From contig NC_051434.1 of NCBI RefSeq assembly GCF_001649575.2, positions 22,849,348-22,913,347 on the forward strand: 64,000 bases of DNA, read 5' to 3'. Origin of the DNA: Kryptolebias marmoratus (Eukaryota > Chordata > Actinopteri > Cyprinodontiformes > Rivulidae). The notes under the pieces are model-generated. The model was not told the origin of the DNA. It ran no database searches and saw only the letters and a list, made by a program, of their open reading frames with translations. Below are positions 11,901 to 22,143 of the stretch, in pieces. The translations under genes and the position numbers were made by a program. Position 1 is the stretch's first letter. Every line of letters begins with the position of its first letter.

Positions 11901-11972
11901 CGGGAGGGCCAGGGGGCCCCCAGGGGACCCCCAGGGGACCCCCAGGGGACCCTCAGGGGACACCCAGGGGCC
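11901..11972 (+). repeat. G/C-rich short tandem repeat just after the exon 1 donor
   Basis: About five imperfect units of roughly 14 bases (CAGGGGACCCCC type) start ten bases inside intron 1. The + strand has seven runs of three or more G separated by short loops, so a G-quadruplex is possible in DNA or nascent RNA. Each unit is also nearly self-complementary (GGGG/CCCC), so hairpins compete. Variation in copy number between individuals is likely. Confidence 0.85.
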
Positions 11973-12193
11973 ACTTTTAACACAGACAACACTACAAAGT
12001 CTCTTTATTGTTGCTTTTACGCACGTTTTGATTCTATTGCCAATCTTGATGTGATATGATATTGTCTCCCCTCAGTCACAGTAATAAACAGACATCATAT
12101 TTTCAGTTTATTAGCAGCCTGATCGAGCTGATTGTTTTCTGCAAGTAAAGGAAATAAAAGCCTGTTAGTTTTACCTATAATTTAATCCTTAAT

Positions 12194-12581
12194 TATCACC
12201 CTCCGCCAAAAGAAGTGGCAACTTTGTCCGTGACTGTGTGCGTGTGTTCTCGTTTCTGTCTGTTAGCAAAATATCTCATGAACCACTGGACGGATTTTAA
12301 TGATATTTTCATGAAATAATCATTGGGTGTATGTCTACAACTCATTAACTTTTTAGGTCAACCAAATTTAAAATGTCTGCCACAGTTAAGTGACTTTATC
12401 AAACAGAAAAATGGCTCTAGCTCAGTTAAATATAATTTTATTATTATTATTAGGGAATCATTCCAAACACATCTTGCGTAGAATTGCACATAACTTCATT
12501 TACAAGATTTTACCAAAATATTTATAACTGTTACTTCTAATCATAAAATGATCTGAGCCTAATGAAAGGCGGCAGGCGATA
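12194..12581 (+). repeat. R1 copy with both ends
   Basis: It starts TATCACCCTCCGCC and ends GGCGGCAGGCGATA, a degraded inverted pair. Inside are the R1 blocks 'aaaatatctcatgaaccact', 'ggacggattttaatgatatt', 'aatgtctgccacag' and 'ggctctagctcag'. At 388 bp it is shorter than the 41960 copy, which indicates internal deletion. Confidence 0.7.
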
Positions 12582-12699
12582 GTCATTCCTTCCAGAAATT
12601 CTAAGCCTTTAATTTTCTATTTTGTTTTTACTCTATGACATGATTTTGCTTGTACTCTAGATTTCCTGCAGTGAAAGCAAAAATCAACTAAAATTACAA

Positions 12700-12785
12700 C
12701 CTTTAAAGAACTCAATTCAATTCAATTCAAAAATACTTTATTAATCCTAAAGGAAAATTAAATTCACTTTACAACAATTTTTAAT
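12700..12785 (-). repeat. LINE/SINE 3' tail, reversed
   Basis: 'aactcaattcaattcaattc' followed by 'aaatactttattaatcctaa' and 'aggaaaattaaattc' is the reversed 3' end of a common teleost retroposon with TTGAA terminal repeats. It has no coding content. Confidence 0.6.
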
Positions 12786-13324
12786 GTATTCCATTAATAT
12801 TTTAAAATAACTATTCATTAAGAGATGCAATTTGCTGCACATCCCCTTCCTTGCCCCAGCCTAACACCATCTTTGGTTTAAAAGTACAGCTCTGCAGCTC
12901 TGAACACATTTTATTTCATCAGAGAATGAGCACAAACGCCTCATTTGACAAACAGTCAAAATGGCTGTTGGGCTGATTTTAATGTAAAGAAAGCAAAACC
13001 ACACAGGAAAAAAGAAACATCATAGATTTTTCTAATGCAATTAGGAATTCATAAAACTCTGCTCCTCCTTTAAGGTCTCTTAACAAAGAAAGCAGCAGTG
13101 GAAGGAGGCTGGAGTGGTGGGGGTGGGAGGCAGGGAGTCACAATGGGCAGAATATGTTTATCTTAGGGGAACATCTGGAAGGAACCAGCTCATAAATAAA
13201 CTAAAGGTCTACCATTCCTTAAAGGGATGTCAGAGTTTTACACTACAGTCATCTTACGATGAGAATTACACGTATGGAAAGGAACCCAGGGGCCCATAAA
13301 AAACAAGTCATCTATTTACAAAGA

Positions 13325-13631
13325 GTGTGGCAGCAAAAACAACACAAACGCAACAAACAGACCTGAGTGTAGTGAAGACCAGCAATGAATCAGTGAGGAT
13401 GAGACGGAAGTGACTGAATATGAAGGGCTGATGGTGAGTGACAGGTAATGGGGAACAGGTGAAGTGGGCGTGGCAGGCTGACTGGAAAACTACTGAGAAG
13501 ATGAACGGAAGGAGAGTGAATAATGGCACAGGGAGCAAAACCACACAAAAACATGTAATATTAAACACAGGAAATAAACTAAACAAACAAAAAAAGGAAA
13601 CATCAAAAACTGAAATACCCAGATCCTGACA
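13325..13631 (-). mobile_element. LTR-1 partial copy
   Basis: This matches the inner and 5' parts of the LTR-1 family: 'gtggcagcaaaaacaac', 'aggtgaagtgggcgtggcag', 'gactggaaaactactgag' and the terminal 'atcctgaca'. The right edge ends ...GACA as in complete copies. The left side is truncated, lacking the TGTCA...GAGGCGAACCC block seen at 25334, 56407 and 58694. Confidence 0.7.
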
Positions 13632-13639
13632 GAGAAATC

Positions 13640-13870
13640 ATGGGGCTCTAGCCATTTTGGTCCAACCTTAAAAATGACCGTATGTGTGAGTTGTCACACT
13701 CAGAGTACGTGTTGTTAATGACTCTCAGCTACTGACACATCAAGTTTTAACTTAGTAACTATTAGAGTTAGAGTAATTTGAATAAAGATTAATGTGTTTT
13801 TGATGCAAATCAATGGACTGAAGGTCATTTTTGTAATCTAGATGTGTAGTAAAAATGGCCAACATAACAT
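13640..13870 (+). repeat. R1 fragment
   Basis: 'ccattttggtccaacctt', 'ctcagagtacgtgttgttaa' and 'gactctcagctactgacac' are R1 core blocks. A further piece (the 'gttttacactacagtcatct' block near 13235) lies on the other side of the LTR-1 fragment, so one R1 copy was probably split by it. Confidence 0.55.
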
Positions 13871-14354
13871 TCTAACAGGGAAAATGCTGGAGTAATTATG
13901 AGACTTCAGGACTTTCTCTGTATAGTTTACACCCTGTGATAAAAACCAGTGTTCAAATTATACAGTGACAATCTGGGGCATCAACTATTTTTTTCACACC
14001 TACTTCACCACCTACTGTTAACTGAAAAAGTTATGTGCCGGGAGTTCAGGTCTTCATTTCCGGTTCCGCCATAAGGTCCCGTTGAATTAACAACAAAATA
14101 AAAGCTTGTCTTTGGTTTAACCATTGCAGTTAAAAAAAAAAAACACAAAATGTACCCCTTTTTTAATTTTGCAATTGCCGTTTTCTAATTTCGTTTTAAA
14201 AACGGAAAAACAAAAAAACACATGCTTGTTTTGTTTTTGCAATTTTATTTTGAAACGAAAAAAACCAAAGAACGAACCATCCACGGATTGATCAGGCTCT
14301 TAAAGCTCAGCTGTTTAATCCTGAGTTTTGGGGAACTGGACCCTTTTTACAGCT

Positions 14355-14570
14355 GTCACTGTGCGAGTGGAGGGGGCCAACCTGGACAGGTCACAAGTCC
14401 ATCACAGAGACACATAGAGACAAACAACCATTCATGCTCTCACTCACACCTAGGAAAAAATAGACTTTCCAATGTCTGTAGGAGGAATCCTGTAGGGAAA
14501 ATATGCTATCTCCACACAAAGGCTGGGAGGCGACAGCTTTAACCACTGTTCTGCCATGGTGCCCATGTCT
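14355..14570 (-). repeat. SINE-A fragment, reversed
   Basis: The blocks 'ccaacctggacaggtcacaa', 'gtccatcacagagacacata', 'caaccattcatgctctcact' and 'gggaggcgacagctttaacc' are the reverse complement of SINE-A. The central part has been rearranged or deleted. Confidence 0.7.
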
Positions 14571-15289
14571 GATTTATTTGTTTTTCTAATGTGAAACTGA
14601 TTCTGTTTCCCCTAAAGGTTTACAGGTTTGGCATGGTGGGGGACCCTAATAACTACGTTATTTTTTATTTCATTTGCGTTTATTCTGCTCTGAACACAGA
14701 GAACAGAAATGAACTCAACAGTAAACTACAATAATCTAATAACAATTAAACAGTTTAAAAAACCTTTAGTTGACCAAAGCATGTCTTTTGTAAATCAGCC
14801 AAACAAAGACCCTAACAACTGTGCACTGGGAGAGGAGTGAGATTAATCTGCATGTGAATCTAGATTACATAACAGAGCATATCATGCAGTTTAAAAGCTT
14901 GGAACTCCACACTCTCCTGCTTTTGAATTGAATTGAATTGATGGGAAGCGAAAATGAGTGCTTATAAGCTGAATAACATAAATAACTTTATTTAGGCTCA
15001 GAGAGGCACCAAAATGCAAATACATAGAGGTTTTGAATCATAAATATTTATTGCTATATTTGTATTTTGAAAAGGATTTATTTTTACTTTAGACTTGAAC
15101 CCAGGAGAGGAGGTTCAGCTAACAGAATAACTGACAGCACGGGGAGATTTATGTCCCACCCAAAATCTTTAGAGGGTCTGAGATCATAACATCAGAATCT
15201 TACATGTTTGAATAGGAGAAACAAGTTTAAAACTTATGATCACTGGTGATGGAATATAACAGTTCAACCTACCCAAGTCTTTCTTTGGG

Positions 15290-15955
15290 GGGCTGCATGG
15301 TGGTGAAGTGGTCATAGCTGCTGCCTCCCAGCAAGAAGGTTGCAGGTTTGCCTCCCGGCCTTTCTGTGTGGAGTTTGCATGTTATCCTTGCATGTATGGG
15401 TTTACTCCAAGTACTCAGGTTTTCTCCCACAGATCAAAAACATGCATGTTAGGCTCAACCATGCTGTGACTCAGTGGTTAGAGCAGGCATCCTCCAATGA
15501 AAGAGTTGAAGGTTCAATTCCTGGCAGCAGTCATATGTCAGAGTGTCCCTGGGCAAGACACTGAACCTCTCATTGCCTCCGATGTGCCTTATTGGTGTAT
15601 GAATTTGATCTAAAGCACTGGTTAGTCTCTATAGACTGGTTTATTTAGAATAGATGTGTAAAGATGTAGTAGAGTGTTGTGTGGATGGGTAAATAAGGTA
15701 AAGTATTTCGAGTAGCCTGGTTAGTTAGAAGGGTGATATATAAGCACAATCCATTTATCATGTTAGGTTAATTGGTAACTTTAAACTGTCTCTAGGTGAG
15801 AGTGTGAATGGTTGTGTGTCCCTGTGATGGACTCACAACCTGACCAGGGTGTCCCCCGCCTCTCGCACAGTGAGTGCTGGAGATAGACACCAGCTCCTCA
15901 CAACCTGGAAAGGAAAAGAGGGTAAAGAAAATGGATGGATGGATGTTTTATAAGC
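15290..15955 (+). mobile_element. SINE-A copy split by SINE-B
   Basis: SINE-A runs 15290-15453 and resumes at 15768-15955, ending in ATGG repeats. The interruption is a SINE-B copy flanked by the 9-bp duplication CATGTTAGG (15445-15453 and 15759-15767). Removing the insert and one duplicate restores the continuous SINE-A order (gttaggttaattggtaac). Confidence 0.85.
15454..15758 (+). mobile_element. SINE-B (tRNA-derived) inserted in SINE-A
   Basis: A pol III-type A box (TGACTCAGTGG, 15467-15477) and B box (GGTTCAATTCC, 15511-15521) mark a tRNA-derived head. The body has 'gtgtccctgggcaagacact', and the 3' end has 'gatatataagcacaatccat'. It is flanked by a 9-bp duplication. The same family is at 57343 and 60838. 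Confidence 0.85.
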
Positions 15956-17070
15956 CTAAAAAACAATTTAAAACAGGCCCTTGTTTGGCCTAGCCTGGTA
16001 GAAGACTTCTGCCTTTTTCTGTTGTCACAGCTGATAAGATACTAATTATTCATTTCTATTAAACAGAACATCACTTCAAAACTGACCAGATTATTAAACT
16101 ATAAGTGTGAGGAGCAATAAAAATGCCATTACTAAAATAATAAAACTTGTACTGTATTAATAGTTATTTCCAGTGCATATGAAAATTAAATCACAGAGAA
16201 AATTGTCACACAAAGAAAAAATGTAAAAAATTGTTATAATTTGAAATCAGGTATATAGTATGCATGGTTCATTGTCTCAGTAAAATTTTGTCAGAAGCTT
16301 CACCAATGAGCAGCTAAAACAGATTTCTTGCTAAATGACTCAGTTGTTTTGACAGAAATGGTACCACTGATTTAAACAGATTCACATTAAAAGCTCATTT
16401 TAAAACATCTGTGTGTAAGTTGTTTTTTCCAGGCTGCATATAAATAAGCAAAAACCTGTGAATATTGCAGTTTGGACTCCACTGAGATGTTGGGTTAAAA
16501 ACACAAAAATGCACACAAACCCTATTTATAGTGGCATATGCATGGATGGTCACGTTAGTGTGGATTGGGCATTAGGCTACTGCAGTGTGGAGAGCCCTCA
16601 GTCTGATTGTTCACACTGACATCTCTGGGGAAAGTCTGCTCTGTTATTCAGAATGTGTCTACAGTACAAACCCCCTCTTATCTGCTCGCTTTCTTCTCCT
16701 CCACCTTTGAGATGAGAACTAAACTCAGACTCCATCTAATTTATTATCAAGTGGCTTCCATCCCATCTCAGTCCAGTGTGCATGTAAAGAGACTGCATGA
16801 CGGAAACCAAAGGCAGAACCAAATGAATTAGATGAACAGAAAAAAATTGGTTAACTCAAAGCAGGAACTCCAGAAAACCATGAAAGCACAATGCAGAGAT
16901 CACAATGGGACAAAACTAACCAGGTCAGGGAAACCCACTGAAAACAGTGTTCTTTGCAAGAATGCCTGTAGCCCACTGGCTTGCATGCCAAAGTTAGATA
17001 GGTATTTGTGGTACAAAAGACGCAAAAAGGCACTCTCACACACTGTCCAAACCGCTTAACTAGAGAAATA
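15956..17070 (+). other. Intronic stretch, nothing recognised
   Basis: The sequence is AT-rich, with short open frames near 16607-17059 that show no conserved motif, signal or splice context. No RNA gene was seen. Confidence 0.45.
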
Positions 17071-17077
17071 CCAAATT

Positions 17078-17150
17078 TTCCGGACTATGAGGCGCACCTA
17101 AAAGCCTTCAATTTTCTCAAAAAATGACAGTGCGCCTTATATATCAGTCC
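17078..17150 (+). repeat. End of an 'ACTATGAGGCGCAC' MITE
   Basis: 'tttccggactatgaggcgca' then 'cctaaaagccttcaattttc' and 'gacagtgcgccttatat' is one terminus of the palindromic repeat whose opposite terminus lies at 20330-20452. It is cut at its right side by an hAT-like insertion. Confidence 0.6.
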
Positions 17151-17838
17151 CTCCAGGATTTCACGGGCATTTTTTGTGATTGTTGTGGGCTAAAATGTCT
17201 GATTTCGCGGGGCATGTTCCTACAAGTTGCGATGAAAAGTTGCAATTTTTTTTTACTAAAATCAATAAAAAAACATAACTTTTAATATATAAACCAAAAA
17301 TACTTACTAGTTATGGAAGATAATTACAACCAAACATTGCCATTCTCAAAAGGTGCTTTATTTGAGAACTTTGACAGCTTCTAAACTGACATTCATGACC
17401 ATTTCTGGATTGTCCCTGGTCTGCAGCTCTCCTTACATGTTTTGCAGACACAAAGTGTTTGTCGATGCGTTTATGTTCCATGATTACACTGCAGGACGTG
17501 CAAAACAGCTGCAGCTGGGGAGGAAACTGGTTTGCTGAAATCTTTGTGGGCAAATGTGAAGCATCAGCGCACATTTTCACTTCAGTCGCTGCTCCTGCAT
17601 GCTGATGTTAACAGGATGTGACGTAACATGTCTTCTTCATGAGTCATTTGGGGTTATTTTGTATTCCACACATCACAAACCCACAAAGAAGACACTAGAC
17701 TGCAGAAACGGTGGCAAATCACTTTAGAAACAATAAATATTGGGTTAAAGTAGCAAAAAGTTGCGATTACACAGGGTTTGCTTGATTTTGCATTTATAGT
17801 TGCGATCGCAACATCGCAAAATCCTGGAGGGTATGGTA
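17150..17838 (-). mobile_element. hAT-like element with a CGGBP1-like zinc-finger frame
   Basis: Inverted ends CCCTCCAGGATTT (from about 17153) and AAATCCTGGAGGG (to about 17831) bound this 690-bp element. The minus strand carries an 89-codon frame (17311-17580) with LFCTSCSVIMEHKRIDKHFV followed by SAKH. The Cys-x2-Cys...His-x5-His spacing is like the BED/C2H2-type finger of CGGBP1 and related hAT-derived proteins. The RNase-H catalytic domain is absent, so this is an internal-deletion copy. Confidence 0.65.
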
Positions 17839-18024
17839 AAGTTATCCTCACATGTAGGTCAAAGTAAATAAATTTTGAAATCAATCAAATTCAAAATGTT
17901 TGCTTTGGCCAACATTAGCAAACAGAAAAAATAAGGTTTGAGACCATTTTATTTGCACTTTTTATTAGTCTGTATTTACAAGAGCATTTTATTAGATACA
18001 AGACTCAACAACACTTAAAAAAGG

Positions 18025-18030
18025 TTTATT
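18025..18030 (-). terminator. AATAAA poly(A) signal for the antisense gene
   Basis: AATAAA on the minus strand lies about 105 bases beyond the stop codon of the exon at 18133-18446, a normal distance for a short 3' UTR. The hexamer is also frequent by chance in AT-rich DNA. Confidence 0.5.
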
Positions 18031-18132
18031 AACAAACTAAAATTAAACAGAAAAAAAACTCAGGTACATTAATAACTAAACTCAAACAGTGTTAAATCTG
18101 TCCAGTAGCAACGGTGTGAGTGTATGTGTGCG

Positions 18133-18446
18133 TCAGGGGGTGGCCTCCCAGCATCTCTGTTGCCTGTACAGGTCAAAGGTGGAGAAGGCAGGGCGTAGCA
18201 TCAGTAAAGGTTTCAAGGTGCCTGGCTCCTCCTCTTGTGAGAGGGGCTTCTGTCTGAACAGGTCAGATGTCATGAAGAAGAGGAGGGAGGGGCCCTCTGC
18301 TGCCTTGGTGTCCTGGCAGCGGGGTGGAGGTGGTGGCGGGGCCAGCAGCAGCCTGTCCTGCAGCACCTGGCTGATGAGCAGATCCTCCTGCACACTGACG
18401 CTGACCAGGGAGTTGAAGAGCAGCTGAGAGCGAGAGACATTCACTA
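18133..18446 (-). CDS. Unrecognised protein, probable terminal coding exon (antisense in oprd1 intron 1)
   Basis: On the minus strand the acceptor TGCCTGCAG|TAGTG opens a 104-codon exon ending in TGA. Joined to 18771-18861 the frame is continuous (GAA G|TA GTG). The product reads VVNVSRSQLLFNSLVSVSVQ, then QEDLLISQVLQDRLLLA, a run of six prolines and a hydrophilic tail ending RQQRCWEATP. GC content and codon use stand out from the surrounding AT-rich DNA, and the heptad-like leucines suggest a coiled coil before the proline run. I do not recognise the family. Upstream exons would lie to the right and were not found. A pseudogene is possible but no break is seen. Confidence 0.6.
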
Positions 18447-18770
18447 CTGCAGGCACACAGAGAGGAAGAGTGGAAAATGAAGTAAACAAGGCTGTGAAAA
18501 CATAATGTGATGGACATCAATCGGATTTAAACTTCAAATAAAAAACAATATGAAAAAAAGAGTTTAGACAAAGAAGTTTGAGGACGTTCCCTGTTGAGTA
18601 CTGCAGTACACCAAACAAACAAATAAAAAAGGTTTAAGACCAAGCACTCACTGAAGGAATCGCCTGCTGCACTTCCTGCCAGTTATAGACTAAGATCATT
18701 GGGGTGACTGGGGGAGCAGGAAGGGATGAAATGAGTTAAATGAGATCAGCTTTGTGTGTGTACACATTAC

Positions 18771-18861
18771 CTTCAGTAGCTCTGGCATTAATCAGGTTTT
18801 TGGTCCTCTCAGACTTTTGAAGAGTCTCCTGAAGGGCTTTCTGAGAGTTAAACTCTGCTCC
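18771..18861 (-). CDS. Unrecognised protein, penultimate coding exon
   Basis: This 91-base exon has a good acceptor (pyrimidine tract, CTTTAG|GGAGC) and donor (CTGAAG|GTAATG) on the minus strand. It encodes GAEFNSQKALQETLQKSERT and then KNLINARATE, an amphipathic, helix-like stretch with no stops. It contributes one base to the codon completed by the next exon. The 324-base intron and matching phases argue that the pair is a real gene part rather than a processed copy. Confidence 0.6.
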
Positions 18862-19465
18862 CTAAAGAAAAGGTTAACAGATAAGCAAAGAGCTTAGCTC
18901 AGCCACGCGTTACACAACTTACAGATGTTAAAAGAGTTTAGCTTTCTCAGTAAGTGAATTTTCTGTTGACCTCGCTTGGCAATATAGTTAGTGTTCACAA
19001 AACTAATTTGTAATCAAACACAGTTCTCAAAAATTTGTATGAGTTCACAATTTCCACATCTTTTCCATGGATAGAGGCTGGGTTCCTCTCATTTCTCCTA
19101 AAATCCACAACAAGCTCTTTTGTCTTAAAAACATTATTGATCAAGGAAACGGTCACTGCACAAGTTCACTAAAGCAGGTCGGGCCCTAACATGATCTGAC
19201 TCTGGTTATAAAATTTGACCAGGTAACTACCTTCTGTAAAAGACCTGCAGCTGTCTGTGGACAATAAAAAGAAGGGGTGAAAGGACACACCCCTGGGGTG
19301 AAAATGTGAAAATGTTTCCTAACAGTTAAAAAAGTTCAACAGCCATGATTAAAACAAATCAGGCATTTTACTGAACCGTCTTCTATACGACTTTAATTTA
19401 CCTATCTGCATCTTATTGAAAGCAGAAAATAAATCTGCCAATAAAAGCCTAGCATGGCAAGNATT

Positions 19466-19604
19466 AAACGAAATAAACATTTGAAATATATGAGTTTGTA
19501 TGTAATGTATGAATATAATATACAAGTTTCACTTTTTAAATGGAATTACTGAAATCAATCTACTTTTTCATGATATTCTAATTTTATGACCAGCACCTGT
19601 ACAT
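19466..19604 (-). repeat. Repeat X, reversed copy
   Basis: This is a dispersed fish repeat whose terminus reads CAGGTGCTGGTCATAAAATT on the minus strand. By eye it is identical to the copy at 63857-63993 over about 137 bases. Its left boundary sits beside a single ambiguous base (19462). The class is unknown; a DNA-transposon end is likely. Confidence 0.75.
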
Positions 19605-19631
19605 GGTGATACACGCAAACCAGCTCTGCTA

Positions 19632-20249
19632 GAGCAGAGGTTGCCAACGCCGGGCCATGGGCCGGTACCGGTCCTTGGGTCATTTGGTACTGGGTAGCAC
19701 AGAAAGAATAATTAACTTAGAGTATTTCCTTTTTTTTATTTTTGGAGTCTGAATGTTATTTTGAAAAATGACCTGATTCTCTCCACTCCATCCGTCTCTG
19801 ACTCACTCTTGATGCGTTTCAAAACGCTCATCTATGTCACGTGATACGTTACCGCTAAAAACAAACCCACAAGCAGCAGAATGAGTAAAACACAAATGTC
19901 TCTGGAAGCCCTAGATGGGACCGTCTGGTTACTGAGAAACAGGCACAGGGCTCCACTGATTTTGTGTTATGGTGAGTTTGATTCTTTGTGCACTTTATAT
20001 TTGTGGTGTATCTTATTTTGAAGGGCATGTTTAAACAGAGAACATCAGGGGGAGGAGAAGGAGTTATTCATGTTGATAACACAACACCAGGACGCAGCTA
20101 ACAAAGCTGTGAGGACACGTTGAATTTACGTTTATTATGTTTTAAAAATACCCGTTTTCATGCTGGTCGTATCATTTTATTTTGTTGTATTTATCTGCCA
20201 CACCTTTAAAGGCCGGTCCATGAAAATACTGTCTGATAATGACCGCTCT
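19632..20249. mobile_element. hAT-type non-autonomous element
   Basis: The left end CAGAGGTTGCCAACGCCGGG with 'ccatgggccggtaccggtcc' and the right end 'aaaggccggtccatgaaaat' ... 'gaccgctctg' match a widespread vertebrate hAT MITE with ends like CAGNGGTNCCCAAC. Flanks GCTAGAGC and GCTAGAAC are an 8-bp target duplication with one change, the hAT length. There is no transposase inside. Confidence 0.7.
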
Positions 20250-20329
20250 GCTAGAACAGTGAAATTGTCCATTTTGAATGGAGCACAGCGGGCGCGGTCC
20301 GCGCGAAGTTACAAAAATTGGGAGGTGCA

Positions 20330-20452
20330 CATGCACGAGGATGCACCTCATTGTCCGGTGCGCCTTATATATGACAAAAATTCAAAAATGGACCATTCAT
20401 TGACAGTGCGCCTTATAATCCAGTGCACCCTATAATGCAGAAAAATACGGTA
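20330..20452 (-). repeat. Opposite end of the 'AAGGCGCAC' MITE
   Basis: The reverse complement of this block gives 'ttaccgtatttttctgcatt', then 'cactggattataaggcgcac' and 'catatataaggcgcaccgga', matching 3536-3700. It may be the right end of the element opened at 17078, expanded by everything inserted between, or an independent copy. Confidence 0.6.
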
Positions 20453-20968
20453 ATGTAAAGGCCACTCATGGCACAAAGCAAGATTTTTAGTCGCCGTCCT
20501 ATAAAGACCTGTGTGTATCACTCCGGACTATTTATATGTGAAATTGTTAGTCTTGTGCCTGTTGTATGCTGTGACATCAGTCCAAAATGTATAGAAATAG
20601 TCTTATTTTACTTAAATAATCATAACAAATTAAGTCAAAAATATAAAAGAAATAATTTTTTAGACATAAAATAACAATTACAATTTGTTTACAATTTTTA
20701 CACTGATTTTTAAAAGTTAATTTTTATAGTTTTGAAAGTTAATTAACAATTCATCCCTATATTGGTTTAGGAAATTAAAATTGACAATTGACAAACTGAC
20801 TAAGATAGGGGTTAATTGACATAAGGTGACTGCAAACAATATAAAGTAGAATCTAGCTAGAATCAGCACAAGCTGTCTAACTTGTTTTTGTCTCGTTCAC
20901 CTTGTGGAATGGATAAATAAATAAATAAGCAATGTACCGACTTCTATTTTAGTGTGTGGATACATACA

Positions 20969-21182
20969 GGGGTTAGACAATGAAACTGAAACACCTGTCA
21001 TGTTAGTGTTGGAGGTTTCATGGCTAAATTGGACCAGCCTGGTGGCCAATCTTCATTAACTGCACATTGCACTAGTAAGAGCAGAGTGTGAAGGTTCAAT
21101 TAGCAGGGTAAGAGCACAGTTTGGCTCAAAATATTGCAATGCACACAACATTATGGGTGACATACCAGAGTTCAAAAGGGGA
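20969..21182 (+). mobile_element. Tc1-like transposon, left end (cut by gap)
   Basis: It begins at a TA with CAGGGGTTAGACAATGAAAC, the terminal inverted repeat of a well-known teleost Tc1-like family. It continues 'acctgtcatgttagtgttgg', 'ggaccagcctggtggccaat' up to 'gtgacataccagagttcaaa', where the transposase frame normally begins. The remainder falls into the gap, and no right end is visible after it. Confidence 0.85.
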
Positions 21183-21642
21183 NNNNNNNNNNNNNNNNNN
21201 NNNNNNNNNNNNNNNNNNNNNNNNNNNNNNNNNNNNNNNNNNNNNNNNNNNNNNNNNNNNNNNNNNNNNNNNNNNNNNNNNNNNNNNNNNNNNNNNNNNN
21301 NNNNNNNNNNNNNNNNNNNNNNNNNNNNNNNNNNNNNNNNNNNNNNNNNNNNNNNNNNNNNNNNNNNNNNNNNNNNNNNNNNNNNNNNNNNNNNNNNNNN
21401 NNNNNNNNNNNNNNNNNNNNNNNNNNNNNNNNNNNNNNNNNNNNNNNNNNNNNNNNNNNNNNNNNNNNNNNNNNNNNNNNNNNNNNNNNNNNNNNNNNNN
21501 NNNNNNNNNNNNNNNNNNNNNNNNNNNNNNNNNNNNNNNNNNNNNNNNNNNNNNNNNNNNNNNNNNNNNNNNNNNNNNNNNNNNNNNNNNNNNNNNNNNN
21601 NNNNNNNNNNNNNNNNNNNNNNNNNNNNNNNNNNNNNNNNNN
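21183..21642. other. Assembly gap (460 N)
   Basis: This is a run of undetermined bases. Frames reported across it are meaningless. Confidence 1.
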
Positions 21643-21786
21643 GCTCCTTTTTCCTGATGTTGCAATCACTCGGTATTGCTACATCCACCACAACTGCTTT
21701 CCTCTGTTGTTTATCCACCACCACAATGTCCGGTTGGTTCGCCATTACCATTTTGTCTGTCTGGATCTGGAAGTCCCACAGGATCT
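21643..21786 (-). pseudogene. LINE polymerase C-terminal fragment
   Basis: The minus strand reads KILWDFQIQTDKMVMANQPD and then IVVVDKQQRKAVVVDVAIPS, the familiar C-terminal domain of a teleost non-LTR retrotransposon (I recall it as Rex6/Dong-like, without certainty). The frame enters the gap and is bounded on the other side by a TA microsatellite. The RT part of the same family is at 63235-63856. Confidence 0.75.

Positions 21787-21831
<45 letters not shown>
21787..21831. repeat. (TA)n microsatellite
   Basis: This is a long TA run, interrupted once near its start (ATACATATA). It abuts the LINE fragment. Confidence 0.9.
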
Positions 21832-21834
<3 letters not shown>

Positions 21835-22099
21835 GTCTAATCAGTGCTTTAAACAGCGCTCATATAGCGATGGAGCACACACAGGAGGCAAAGAGCAGTT
21901 CAGTGTTTTGCCTAGGGACACTTGGACATGTGGCTGCTTCCAAGAATTGGATCTCCAACTCCCATTAGAGAACGACTGCTCTAACCACTGAGCCTCAGCC
22001 ACTCATCTTGGGAGCACAATAACTTGAAAAAGGAGCAACATACTTCCATTTTGGTGTATCGAAAATTTTGTTGCCACATAAAAACCAAGATTGCCACCA

Positions 22100-22143
22100 T
22101 ATATACATCTATATCTATATAGCTATAGATATAGATGTATATA
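22100..22143. repeat. 20-bp perfect inverted repeat with 4-base loop
   Basis: The left arm TATATACATCTATATCTATA (22100-22119) and right arm TATAGATATAGATGTATATA (22124-22143) are exact reverse complements around TAGC. It lies in an AT-rich simple-sequence patch, so slippage is the probable origin. Confidence 0.9.

Noticed and set aside
15467..15521. Possible tRNA gene (A and B boxes)
   Set aside because: It is within a repeated SINE-B with no cloverleaf that holds up, and has two other copies in the window.
21056..21833. Several open frames of 165-231 codons on both strands
   Set aside because: They run through the N gap; almost all residues are undetermined. Only the end after 21643 on the minus strand is meaningful (LINE).
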